A stretch of 64,000 nt of DNA from Clonostachys chloroleuca (taxonomy: Eukaryota; Ascomycota; Sordariomycetes; Hypocreales; Bionectriaceae), in contig JBANAY010000003.1 in assembly GCA_037952775.1 (NCBI GenBank), positions 21,948,001 through 22,012,000 of the forward strand. Direction: 5' to 3'. The notes under the pieces were generated by a model. The model did no database searches and was not told where the DNA came from. It worked only from the letters and a program-made list of their open reading frames with translations. Shown here in pieces: positions 47,953-58,345 of this stretch. The first letter of the stretch is position 1; every line of letters begins with the position of its first letter. A program made the position numbers and the translations under genes.

Positions 47953-49719
47953 TCAGTCCGAAGGATCTGCTTCGGCTTGTAGGGGATTCTCTGTAACTCC
48001 ATCACCTCGGACATATCGAGTGACTACCTCCAGTATGCCAATATCCTCGCGTTCGTTCATCTTCAAAGGAGGAGCTCCTGTTGTCATTCTTTTCATCGGC
48101 CCTAGTTCAGCGCCGGTCAGGTCTTTGAGGACCAAAGAGAATGTCCCCTGCACACATCTTGGTGCTACCCTCTCTTTCAAAATAGCTAGCGGACGGATCC
48201 AGCTTCCGTCTACCAGATTGATGCCCTGTAAACATAGACTTTCGTTCTTTGGACTTAATGATTGGAAGAAGTCTTCCAATTCATTTTGTGATAGGGACAT
48301 GCATCGTATCGTAATCTTGATGGCTTGTGGGCGGCTGGTTTGGAGGATGGAGCCCAGTGGACACCAGATGATTGCCCCATTCTCATAGGTAAGCCCAGTC
48401 AGTAGTGAGAAGTCTAATATCACTTCTTTCAGAAATTGACCGGAAAGGATCATCTGCAAATACTTCTCCAGGTATCTCTTGTCCCGCGCCAGCGGTGGTC
48501 GACGTTGGACAAGGAGTTGAATAAAAGATGTCCCCTTGAGTCTAAGCGCCTTTAATGCCATCCCCTTTAGTCTAAGAACCTTGAGCCCCCGAAAAGATTC
48601 CCGGAGATCACCCCATGCGTCACGATCACCCGTGACCGAGTTTCCAGAGGGCTCCGGATCAAAATGATGGAGGTCGGGCAAACACGAGAGCTCAAATCGG
48701 GAGACCACACCTCCAGCTTTATTGATTGCAACAGATAAGTCAGGGACGACCCGCGCTGGGGTAATCAACTTGGGTCCTCCAGCTTTATCGACATCTACCC
48801 ATTTGTGTGGCGCCACCAAGAAACGGAAAAGCGCTTCGTCGTCGAGGCATATGGCAAGACGGCCGCGTACGAGCAGTTTTTTATCCGATTGTTCGCCATC
48901 ATCCACTTGTAGCGTGACGGGACGTCCTAAGTGGGACACTATCTGGGCGACAGTCTCAACAAAAGATTGGCTTATGATGAGCTCCATCTGCTCGTCGTAA
49001 CGTTTCGAGTATTCGGAAAAGGATCGCAACAACAGCTGTATGTACTGATCGACTAGCCCTTCGTTGACACCAAACAACCTCCCGGATCCAGAAATGTTCC
49101 CCTGGTGCTTGATGAATCGATCACAGGCCGCGATGAAAGCCCGAAAGTTTAGGAAAGCCTTGGTTTCATCTCCTGGAGACCAGATGGCAAAGTTATCTTC
49201 TTCGCCTCTTTTTTCTTGATCTCCATCCACCTTGATAAAACGCCCGTCGGATGACCGAACGTGTCCACTCCGAACGTCAGATCCCGTCCGATAATTGACG
49301 TAGTCGCCCAGCGCTCGTTTCTGAAACTCAACATACTCCCTCATCTCCGAGGCTAGCGACGCCGGGCGATATTCTAGGTAGACCTGGATGCCCCTGACAC
49401 TTGCTCCGAAAATGGGATGTTGTACAACAAATTGAGCACAGTCCAGGGATTTCTGGCTGAGAGAGATTCTCAGCACCGTGAACAAAATTGGCGATGCCAC
49501 ATTGTGGAAAAGACGGCACACTAGCCGCAGGTGCTGGATGGTTCGGCGATCTTCTGCCGACTGTTCATGAATGAGATCTAGGTCGATCCCGCCTCGGTCA
49601 ACGAAAGAGTGGTCGAAGCACCGAAAAATCTGGTCCAAAAGTTCGACCGAGAGGCTGAGCATGCCGATCGGGCGCGACCCGTCATCGGGATGCATGGCGA
49701 GGGGGAGATCAAGACCCAA
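47953..49719 (-). CDS. F-box-like protein
   Basis: Predicted 588 residues, intronless. An F-box-like helix pair lies near the N-terminus: MLSLSVELLDQIFRCFD and, about 40 residues later, HLRLVCRLFHNVASPILF. The rest has no clear domain and may be degenerate leucine-rich repeats (KVLRLKGMALKALRLKGTSF). F-box proteins recruit substrates to SCF ubiquitin ligases; the substrate here is unknown. It converges on the SDR gene with 125 bp between stops. A second, unrelated-length F-box-type gene lies upstream on the same strand. Confidence 0.78.
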   Translation of the reverse strand: MGLDLPLAMHPDDGSRPIGMLSLSVELLDQIFRCFDHSFVDRGGIDLDLIHEQSAEDRRTIQHLRLVCRLFHNVASPILFTVLRISLSQKSLDCAQFVVQHPIFGASVRGIQVYLEYRPASLASEMREYVEFQKRALGDYVNYRTGSDVRSGHVRSSDGRFIKVDGDQEKRGEEDNFAIWSPGDETKAFLNFRAFIAACDRFIKHQGNISGSGRLFGVNEGLVDQYIQLLLRSFSEYSKRYDEQMELIISQSFVETVAQIVSHLGRPVTLQVDDGEQSDKKLLVRGRLAICLDDEALFRFLVAPHKWVDVDKAGGPKLITPARVVPDLSVAINKAGGVVSRFELSCLPDLHHFDPEPSGNSVTGDRDAWGDLRESFRGLKVLRLKGMALKALRLKGTSFIQLLVQRRPPLARDKRYLEKYLQMILSGQFLKEVILDFSLLTGLTYENGAIIWCPLGSILQTSRPQAIKITIRCMSLSQNELEDFFQSLSPKNESLCLQGINLVDGSWIRPLAILKERVAPRCVQGTFSLVLKDLTGAELGPMKRMTTGAPPLKMNEREDIGILEVVTRYVRGDGVTENPLQAEADPSD

Positions 49720-49995
49720 TCAATCCCTTTGACTCCTGGAATGATTGCTTGATGGACTGGTAGCTGGAAGGAACAGCAAGGCCCTTACTCTGGATAGCTG
49801 GCCTATCCGAGACGGTGCATAGTGATGATGCAAAGATGCAAATGATGACAAACCGGTCAAGTTGGGGAATTCTGATTTACCCCACACGGCATTCAGAGTT
49901 CAACGCTACTTCCCTAGGCGGCTTGATTCCTCCTGCCTGAGGAAACAAAGAGTTTTAGAAATCTACTCATAATCACCAAGTTATCGTCTTAGATA

Positions 49996-50385
49996 CTATT
50001 TCTCGGGAATATCATAGTCTCCCTCGGCTACATAATTTCGTCTCTGTGCCATAGCGTAAGGTAGTTGTAGTAAGGCGGTAGGTTCCATCATTGACGCTAA
50101 GGTATGCTGGACGAGACGCGCTGTAGCGCCTGGAGATGGTGGTGATGTTCCAATGCGCATCGGATAGAGCTCGCTGCCAAACTGCCAGTCAGGGCGCGCT
50201 GGGGATGCCCAAGCTGGAGGATCTGGTGCTCTGGCATGGGTGCATTTTATTACAAGGAGGAGTGTAGCCGAGGTAGTAAAGAAAGCGAAGCCTCCCTCAC
50301 ATGCCACTGCGGCGATTCTAACATGACGATGTGGTAGCATCCCGGGGAAAAGCTGCTCAGATACAGGTAAAGTATGACCAATCAC
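49996..50385 (-). CDS. Hypothetical small protein, uncertain
   Basis: An open frame of 129 codons in the gap between two F-box-type genes, same strand. It has one hydrophobic stretch (residues about 35-47) and a Pro/Ala-rich middle. No motif is recognised and no intron is needed. It may be a chance open frame; the remaining gap sequence (49720-49995 and 50386-50893) shows no gene. Confidence 0.22.
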   Translation of the reverse strand: MIGHTLPVSEQLFPGMLPHRHVRIAAVACEGGFAFFTTSATLLLVIKCTHARAPDPPAWASPARPDWQFGSELYPMRIGTSPPSPGATARLVQHTLASMMEPTALLQLPYAMAQRRNYVAEGDYDIPEK

Positions 50386-50893
50386 ACAAGGACATCATCC
50401 ACTCCCATAACGACGCGATTCACAATCTCCGTGTGTCGCGGGACGTGATCGATGAAGGTTCAATGCTCCAGAACGCAGAGAGGGGACGCTGAGCGAAGCT
50501 ACATCGCTTCACGGTGTCCTTGGCGAAGAAACAGACCAACGAACTGCTAGACTATAGAATGACACGGCGCCAGCCTTGAGAGCTAATAAACGTGGGTTCC
50601 CAATGCAAAGGCTCATGGTCTCTGACGTAGTTGATGCAACTGATATGATCAGAATATTACTGGCACAGGTAGAGCTTCCGAAGCTCTCTGCCCTACAACC
50701 GGTTCAGATACAGGCTGGCATGTCACATGGCGCATGAAAGGTCCTATTTGATGTGAAAAGCGTTCCATGTTCTCATTTCCATGTGATTCTCTCTGTCTCT
50801 TATTTGCGTACATCATTATCATTCCACATTACCCATCCATCAAGCAATCTTCTACCACTGAAATTTGCCCCTATCCGGATCTTAGGTCGTATT

Positions 50894-52369
50894 CTATTCC
50901 GGAATACCAGCACGCGGTCCAAAAATAATTGACCATTGGCGTGAACCCTGCGATCCATCTAGGCGGAGTATTTTGAACCTTGCCCAATTACAGGAGATTA
51001 GGATCTTGTGCAGGCTGCAGGGAGCATTTCTTCTCAACGTATCTATGAGTCCGTCTAGAATTCTCTCTATATCTGACCCAAATTCGGTCGTGCTGATATG
51101 GAGAACTTCTAGAGAATTTGGGAGCCAACCGATAATTCTTTCAAGTCGACGTACCAAATGTGTATAAGGTCTGTCTGTGGTCTGGGAGAAGATCATCTCG
51201 GCCGCGATAGAAAGATGCTTGAGTTGGGTGAAATCTCCAAGGGATATTAGCATGAGGTCAAAACGATCCTCGAGAGTTTCCAACCCGGCAGGTTCCAACT
51301 CAAGCCTATTCCACCCAGAAGGCTCATGAAACCACGGTGTCGTAAAGCAAACCTTCAACATTTCGAGGGATTGGGCTGTGGGTGTAATCGCTTTCATGAC
51401 AGCATCTGGCATAGGACCGTCCTTGCTGGAAAAGGTGCAAGAAAACTGGCGTAGACACTTGAGCTGGGCTAGGAAGGTGTTGTAAAAAGGCCAGTCGCCT
51501 GTTATTTCTACTCTCAACGACTCCAGGAGAGGTGAATCAGGCGCGTTTTTCAAGGCTACAACGGAGCAGACGAGGTTTTGTAGATTTCTTGCGGTAGCTT
51601 GAAGCAGGAGCTTCTCGGCGCCTCTGTCGAGCAATCTTACATCTGATCCCTCGCACTCATAACATCCGCATGACGGGATTTCAAAGTTCAGACAAAGATT
51701 GCGAACTTTGGAAAGGAATGCAGCCGGTATTTTCGTGTTCTTTCTCTGGAGAGCACCTGACAGTAGGCGGAATTTCCAGCATCCTTCTGCCGTCAACTTT
51801 AGCTCAATCAAACCAGGAAGGAAAATTAGCATTAGTTGAACAAATGTTTCGACCAGGCGATCCGGGACGAAATTATCAGCGACGCACGTGATTCGGAAAG
51901 GAGCAGCAAGCTGGTTGATGTATTCCAAGTTGCGCCTTGTCACTGGTCGCCGATTTGACCACTCGTGGCGAGAAAAATATTTGAAATCGATGTCGGAATT
52001 ACGGTGTCGACGAGCGTTGTCCCGCACATCTAAAACCTTGACATAGTTTCGAAGTCTTGGGCGGTCGTGAATAGTTTGGATGAAGCGGAGTGAGGAGCTG
52101 CCGAAGTGATCGGGAACCCCAGGCACCGCTAGATATTTGAATTTTGCGCGATGATAGAGGATCGGCTCGGCAACAAATCGGAGGAGTCGAGAGGCCTGGC
52201 AAAGATTTCTCAGCGTGGTCTGGCCTTGACATTCGCCTTGGCACCCTTCGAGTTCAGGAAGTGTTGGCTCGCAATGGGTGCAAAGGAAAGTGCAGATCCG
52301 GTGCAGCACGAGGGTAGGAAGAAGTGGGAGTCCTCGCGTTGCCTCCTCTGCGCCTCCGCCTGAGGCCAT
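50894..52369 (-). CDS. F-box-like / leucine-rich-type protein
   Basis: Predicted 491 residues, intronless. The N-terminus LPLLPTLVLHRICTFLCTHC followed by LRNLCQASRLLRFVAEPILY is the two-part F-box-like pattern common in fungal proteins. Later segments (VRNLCLNFEIPSC, LECL-type strands, LEVLHISTTEF) suggest irregular leucine-rich repeats. Two cysteine pairs (CTHC; CGCYEC) are present but do not form a classic zinc finger. Function unknown; a ubiquitin-ligase adaptor is the usual assumption for such proteins. Confidence 0.75.
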   Translation of the reverse strand: MASGGGAEEATRGLPLLPTLVLHRICTFLCTHCEPTLPELEGCQGECQGQTTLRNLCQASRLLRFVAEPILYHRAKFKYLAVPGVPDHFGSSSLRFIQTIHDRPRLRNYVKVLDVRDNARRHRNSDIDFKYFSRHEWSNRRPVTRRNLEYINQLAAPFRITCVADNFVPDRLVETFVQLMLIFLPGLIELKLTAEGCWKFRLLSGALQRKNTKIPAAFLSKVRNLCLNFEIPSCGCYECEGSDVRLLDRGAEKLLLQATARNLQNLVCSVVALKNAPDSPLLESLRVEITGDWPFYNTFLAQLKCLRQFSCTFSSKDGPMPDAVMKAITPTAQSLEMLKVCFTTPWFHEPSGWNRLELEPAGLETLEDRFDLMLISLGDFTQLKHLSIAAEMIFSQTTDRPYTHLVRRLERIIGWLPNSLEVLHISTTEFGSDIERILDGLIDTLRRNAPCSLHKILISCNWARFKILRLDGSQGSRQWSIIFGPRAGIPE

Positions 52370-53201
52370 GGCGAGAAGAGAGCACGATAGTTGGATTGAA
52401 GGACGTCACTTTGGAAACGTAACGAGAGATGACGAGGGAAGAAGAAAAGGCTGCTTGTCCTGTTCCAAAGTGAGGGTAGAGAAGAAGAGAAGAGGGAGCC
52501 TGAGGCAGCAAAGTAAACAAATGGAAGGTAGGTACCTCAGGCACAACGAAGGCTGCCAGGCGAGTTCACGTGACGGCAGGTAGAAGGCAGTCGCGTACAG
52601 GAGTACGTACTTGCCTTCAGAAGTATGTGTCTCCATTGATTTCCATTCCCAGTTTTGCATGATCATTCACAGAGGTCGATCCAGCGGCTTATAATTCATA
52701 TTAGGTAACCGGATTTCTCAGATGATCTCGACCTTGAAACTGAAAAGTTTCCCTCACGAAGCGATACAACGGCTCGATCTCGATGCTTCCTCGAAAATGC
52801 ACACTACGACGGACAAGAGTTCGAGTACAGGGTTAAGAACAGCAATGGGGGTGCAAGACCCGACATCTCAACACTGTAAAAATTTATCCTGGGACAATCC
52901 TCTTTGAGTAAAGCCAAAGATAGGAAGTCGAAAACTACAAGAGGAAGATGGGCATACTAGTCAGTACTACATACTTAGATTTGATGAACAACACTTACTG
53001 AAACCTAATACTGCCGCTTCACACGGCTATTCCTCGCAGATTAGAGTAAAGCGTCAACGAGGAGCCCAAGGGGGTGAAGAATGGCCGTTGGTGGGGGCAA
53101 CCATTTCTCTTCTCACTTTTGTTAACATTGTAAGTATATCATAGATATCAATGCTTGTCGAACTAAACATATAATTAAATCTATTCAAGAACCACTATGC
53201 G
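52370..53201. other. 832-bp intergenic region
   Basis: Upstream of the F-box gene at 52369 (minus) and downstream of the NACHT gene (minus). Short open frames only; nothing recognised. Confidence 0.5.
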
Positions 53202-56161
53202 TCAGAAAAAAGACGAAATCCAACCGCTCCAAGTATTTCCTTTGTTGAGAATCTGGTCGTTAATCTGTTCCAGCAAGTTTGATGCCTGGTCCTCCCCAAA
53301 AATTGTGCTGACAACACCATCAATGCTCAGTTCCTGTCCTTCGATGCTGTTAAAACAATCACGGCTTGCTCCATGCTTTATCATCATCTTGCTAACTTCA
53401 TACCATGCCTTTTTAGATACCTCTGTAGCCTCGCCACGTTTAACAGACTCCCAACAAGAGATTAAGAATAATGCCCAAACGGTGCGGTCTTCATGAGAGT
53501 GCACCACCTGATTGGGTTTCGCACCAAGGCTAAGGAGCAGGGAAACAATTTCCGGCTCAATGTTGGGCTCATCCCTTCGCGAATGATAGGGCAGTGCAAG
53601 TGGCGTCACTCGCCGGGGACGGAGGGCATAGTCCAAAAGTGGCCGCCCTGGCTTCACCAGCCGGCGAGGGTCAGCTTCAAGTTTTGCTCTGACGTACTTG
53701 AAGAGGCGTGCCTGTATGGCCAGGGCAAGAAAGTTGCAGTTACCTCTCTCGCGGTACTCGTCTAACCCTCGAGATCTGGGGGGATCTCTTGCATGGGTCC
53801 AATGATTTTTCATGACGTTCTGCATCAAGGAACTATTTACCCGGTCAGCGGCATACAAAATGTCTTCTACTGGCGATAGCTCGGAATCTCGACAGTAGGG
53901 ATGCTTTTCAGCCTCTCGGGCGTAATAAAGGAGCTCATCAACGAGCGCAATCATGCGATTATAGTGTATCTGAGATGAGAGATGGCCCCGAGGCTGCTTC
54001 TTTAGGAAGAAGAGCATTATTCGACAAAGAGAAATTGGCGGGACGAAGGACTCTTTTATCTCTTCTTCGAGTTTATCTTGAAACCAATCTCGAAGAAAAT
54101 CACGAACTGTCCGGTGAAGAAAGTCTACCGGCTGGTTCAAGAAGATAGGGTGCTTTCCTTCGTCCACAACAAGAAGGTCACTGCATCTATTATGGATCCT
54201 TGCTTTCCAAGTCTTACCTATACTTCGGACCTTGGATTCAGAAAGCCTGCACATTTCTTCTTGACTGGCATATTCTGCATTTTCCTCCTCTTTATTGAGA
54301 AGATAGAATGCATAAAGTGGTAAAGGCTGTACCTCATAAATAGTAACAAGGAAGGCTCGGGCCATCTCCTTGCGATAAACGGGATTGACTCTGCTTATGA
54401 TAAGCGCAAAATATTCTTCTAGTTTGCGAGGAAATCCTGCGACGATCTCGTGGAATTTCCCCGTCCCTTCATTCCGGTTGGCGGCACGTATAATATCTCT
54501 TGTAACCAAGTCGACCCAGAGCCACACACCGTTGGCTTCCTCGGCGATTTTGTCCATCACCATCGTGCAATCTGGGTCTAACTTTTCAAGAGCCTTAAAC
54601 TCAGAATTTTCTCGAAGCTTCGTCCGCACGTAGTTTCTCATGTCATTCTTCGTGAAGTCTTGCATAGCGAGAAAGTACTGTTCAGACCAGAGTGTCTTAT
54701 CAAATACGGTGCGAGGTCGGCTGGAAGCACATATCTTGATATGCGGTGATTCGCTGATCAAACAAAGCAGCTTGGCTATATCTTCCTCATCCCCGTCATA
54801 CTCATCAAGTCCATCTATGAAGAAACAGAACTTAGTTGTGAGTGCAGTCTCCGACATGATCTGAGTGAACAGTAATTTCAATTCACTGAATTGCCAAATC
54901 TCGTGGAGCTGCTTGTTTTCCTCAACAAGTGACACAAGGCTGGGAATTTGTCTCAAGATCTGATAGAGGAGTGATTGTAGAAGCCCAGCTTGGGATTTCT
55001 ACATCTCAAACCCTTGGTTCCAGAAGAAGAATGCTACTCGACAGAGCGTTGATGGGCCTGCCCATTTTTCAAGTCCAAGAAGCGTATCTGGATGATCATA
55101 GGCATATTTCATTAAGGTCGACTTTCCACTCCCAGGCTATAAACGCCAGTAAATATTAGTTCAGGAGTATTTTGATGCACGAAATATGAAAGGTAGGGTG
55201 GCTCACCAAACCGGTAATGCAATACATGCTCCTACTGTCTAATCCCAACCAGGAAGAAAAAGAAACCTCCGGCGAATGAAAGAGCCACGCATTGGTATTC
55301 TCGGCAGCGCCATCAATTTTATCCCATCGTCGATGGATTTCAGTGAAGTAGAAGCTTTTGATCACCCTGGCTTGCCTCCTGCATAGCTCCGCCTCCTTGT
55401 TGAGGCTTTCCACCTTAGTTCGGAGACTTGTCACCTCAGCCACTAACCTGGATAGGTTGTCTTCTTCGCTGCGGGATATTTCGAAAATCTGTCGTTGAAG
55501 ATTTTCAAATTTCATATCGTGATTGATATCATGGACCATATGTGCTTGCTGGATAGAGGACAGTGCTTCAACTAGTTCCGAATGGCGGTCTCTAGGTGAG
55601 TAACGTTAGCAGCTACCACCTACGATATAGAGATCGAGGATGGTGAAAATAAAAGAACAAGTAGATATTAAACAGTGACAAGGGCCCCTAGGTAATAAAT
55701 CAATGCGAAGCACATTCTCACCTCTCTAAAAGAGATCGCAAGCCCTCTCTAATCTTCTTGTCCTGTCGTAGTAAGCGTTGCCTCAGCGTTTCTAGCTCGT
55801 TTCGACTCATGACGGCTTGAATGGCGATCCGGCTGGATTCCCAGGCCTTGGATTTAGCAGCTGGTCTTTTAGCCAGCCTTGCAACCAGCTTTCTCAAGTC
55901 GCCAGATATATTATCGCATTCCTTAACGGTGGAAACTATTTGGCGCTCCGCTTTAGACAGCGGACTAGTAGTGTTGCGCTTCAAAACTTCCTTGTTCCTG
56001 CTATCAATCTCGTTCAGCCCCCTCTCCAGCTCCTGAATTTCAGGAACGTTGCCATCTACTGTTCGATAGATGGTGCGAGCAGCAGATGTTATTGTGAGGC
56101 CGAATTCAATAAATGTGAGGATACTCGATGTGAGACCAATGATGGCCAATGCCTCAGCCAT
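53202..56161 (-). pseudogene. NACHT/NLR-type NTPase gene with in-frame stop
   Basis: Exons 56161-55722, 55591-55207 and 55136-53202 keep phase and would encode about 919 residues, but a TAG at 55001-54999 interrupts the frame at codon 321. The N-terminus (MAEALAIIGLTSSILTFIEFG) is the helical signalling-type domain common on fungal NLRs. A coiled-coil-like stretch follows, then the P-loop ITGLPGSGKST assembled across the second intron. After the stop, FCFFIDGLDEYDGDEED is the Walker B, ICASSRPR is the sensor, and the C-terminal half has a weak ankyrin-like part (IVSLLLSLGAKPNQ). The stop stands where relatives usually have Gln before Lys-Ser-Gln, so it looks like a C-to-T change in CpA context. 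Otherwise the gene is well preserved, so the change is recent, or is an error. An ATG at 56185 is an alternative start. Confidence 0.82.
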
Positions 56162-56566
56162 GTTGATCGGTGGAATACTTGGCAACAGTCCGTTTTATTG
56201 ACCTTGAGTATCAAATTATATCAGGGCCACGTGGAAGAGTACGCAAGATGTGGTCTGATTGACGAAAAACAACTAAGGTTAGGTATTCAGGTAGGATTCT
56301 CAGCTGACTGAAGAAATCCCTCACGTGATATCATCATTCTTGTTGATACCTTATTATTGGCCAGCTGAACTGCTTCCTGCATAATGCCACGCTCCCCGCA
56401 CCCTTACGAGCAAGGTCAAAAGGTGGATGAATAACATAGCCTCCTTGAGCCACCAACTCTGGCATCGATATCTTTTGGAATTCGTAAGTTGATCGTTGTT
56501 TTCCACGCACAGATAGCCAACACTGATGTGTGAAGAGGGCACCGGATATGTGATTCTGAAGTCAGA
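56162..56566. promoter_or_regulatory. Divergent region between NACHT gene and small membrane-protein frame
   Basis: About 400 bp; promoter of the NACHT gene and possibly of the plus-strand frame that follows. No specific site recognised. Confidence 0.4.
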
Positions 56567-56986
56567 ATGTTGCTGTTACGCCGCATAGCACGCGTACATA
56601 AACACAGAGGGAATATTCTTCCCTTTTCACAGGTTGAAAGAACATCAAATCAACCGATCGTCGAGGGTCTAAATATCAATGTCGAGGGAAACCCTGAGGA
56701 GGATATATCAGGTCATGACATTGGCAGTCACACCCCGTTTAGGGAACACGATAACATACTCATTCAGGTCCCGAGTAGAATTATCCTTGGTACAGGACGA
56801 ATCATCCTTGCAATGGGACGAAATATCACCGCTATAGGACTGGAGCGCCTGACACTTTGTAGTATGGCAATGATTGGATGTACTTTTATTGCTTTGTCAC
56901 TTCTACAGGGCTTTAACTTGGGCTTTTTCCTGGGCGCTTCCTTGGCATTTCATATACTACAAACATCTCAGAAGCTCGAGCGATAG
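56567..56986 (+). CDS. Hypothetical small protein with two membrane segments
   Basis: A 139-codon open frame. The N-terminal half is basic then acidic; residues about 95-112 (SMAMIGCTFIALSLL) and 114-131 (FNLGFFLGASLAFHIL) are hydrophobic enough to be two membrane helices joined by a tight turn. Between them and the N-terminus lies an amphipathic Ile/Arg stretch (PSRIILGTGRIILAMGR). No family recognised. It is divergent from the broken NACHT gene; fungal NLR genes are sometimes paired with a neighbouring effector gene, but this link is only positional. Confidence 0.35.
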   Translation: MLLLRRIARVHKHRGNILPFSQVERTSNQPIVEGLNINVEGNPEEDISGHDIGSHTPFREHDNILIQVPSRIILGTGRIILAMGRNITAIGLERLTLCSMAMIGCTFIALSLLQGFNLGFFLGASLAFHILQTSQKLER

Positions 56987-57787
56987 GCATCTTGAAATAG
57001 TTCGAATACCTTGGCTTAGTGTTCTTTGGAGCTAACGAAAAACGTGAACTCATGTTAACGGGAGCATCAAAAATCTCCTGTATGCTTTATCATAAGACAT
57101 AACCCCTCTATCATTGTGGTAGCCACAGGCAATGCCGTTCGGACGATGGAACTCGGTGGGAGGGTGGTCTCAGCATTCACGACCCCATGGTATGCTGCCT
57201 AGGCTGAATCTGGGATTTGTATTTGTTTGATAACCTGAGAAGAGATCGACAATGTGAAGTGGGGAATGTTTCTATTACAGCAATGGCAATAGCTCGCGTT
57301 GTGTCAAGGGACACGCTGAACTTGTCCGAGTTGCTTCAGCCGATGGTACAGTCTTCAGGGCCCCCGCGAATATCTCCGATGATGCCCTCCTTCTTAGGGC
57401 ATATATTTTCCATACGAGGGTTTTCGGCGTAAAGAGCGTTGTAGAACGGCGAAAAATGATCATTATGATTTCAAACATTGTCGTTGTATGCCACGGTCCA
57501 GTTGGTCTCTGTGCCCTCGCTGCTGCTCATCTGAAGCCAATTAAAATCAATGTACAATCAGTATATTAAGCTACTGGAAAAGGAATGTTCAAGTGCGTCA
57601 AAGTGGCGTAACTCAACTGAACGACATGCAAGAGTGATTTTAGATTGAGTTGCAGTTTCTGTATCCATGCCATCTCATTCCGTTGCCTTATTGTTGTGTA
57701 CAGTTTCTGCTGAGCTAGGCTCTGATTTCAGTCTCACCTATCTTTTTCCAACTTGAAAGGCCCTTGTCTCAGGCGCTGGAATACCTC
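56987..57787. other. Gene-poor, probably degraded region
   Basis: About 800 bp with no supportable gene; short frames on both strands around 57217-57478 have no known motif. It borders the oxidase relic and the AT-rich tract. Confidence 0.45.
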
Positions 57788-57976
57788 ACTTTGAGCAAGA
57801 AAGCTTTATTTTGCTCTCCAAAGGCCGCTATAAGGTCCTGATAGTGGTGCGCGTAGTTCATGTACTCGAAGCTCAGGCCTTTCCCTTCGCGCTATGCCGT
57901 AGCCTCAATCGCATCGCCCAGGTTTTGGAGTATGGACGCCACCAGCTCGTCTTCCGACTCATGTGACATCGAGCAG
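57788..57976 (-). pseudogene. Relic of a BBE-type FAD oxidoreductase C-terminus
   Basis: About 60 codons read in one frame with a single TAG at 57894-57892. The readable part after the stop includes FEYMNYAHHYQDLIAAFG and KAFLLKV, which resembles the C-terminal berberine-bridge-enzyme segment (YxNYA...QDpI..YG) as I remember it. No upstream FAD-binding part is present in the window. The family call rests on this short segment only. The stop could derive from CAG by a C-to-T change. Confidence 0.45.
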
Positions 57977-57981
57977 TCATG

Positions 57982-58203
57982 TAAAAAAACATATAAAATA
58001 TTTATCTTATTATAATTAGCTGTATACAACTATTCAAGCTTTTATAGAATTCTTAAAATAAATCTTAATATAATAAAAAAACTCTTTTTCTAAGTTATAT
58101 TCTTTTTATATTATTATATATAGGTACAAAGCTAGCTTAACTATAGAGCATTATGTAATTCTATGAATTTTTTATTTATATATTATATACAGTATTATTA
58201 CAG
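57982..58203. other. AT-rich tract
   Basis: About 220 bp composed almost only of A and T (runs such as TATAATAAAAAA and TATTATATATA), very different from neighbouring coding DNA. This is the usual look of DNA eroded by repeat-induced point mutation or of a decayed element. No terminal repeats could be paired. Confidence 0.7.
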
Positions 58204-58345
58204 CATAGCGCCATCCTCGCCTAGCCAACAACTACTAGAGGTATTTTAGCCCACGCCTGCACGCCATAAATCTGGTCACCAGAGCTTCTCATTCACCTGA
58301 CATCGAAGGCTTACATCTATCTTATTCCTGTCTTATTAACCTAAG

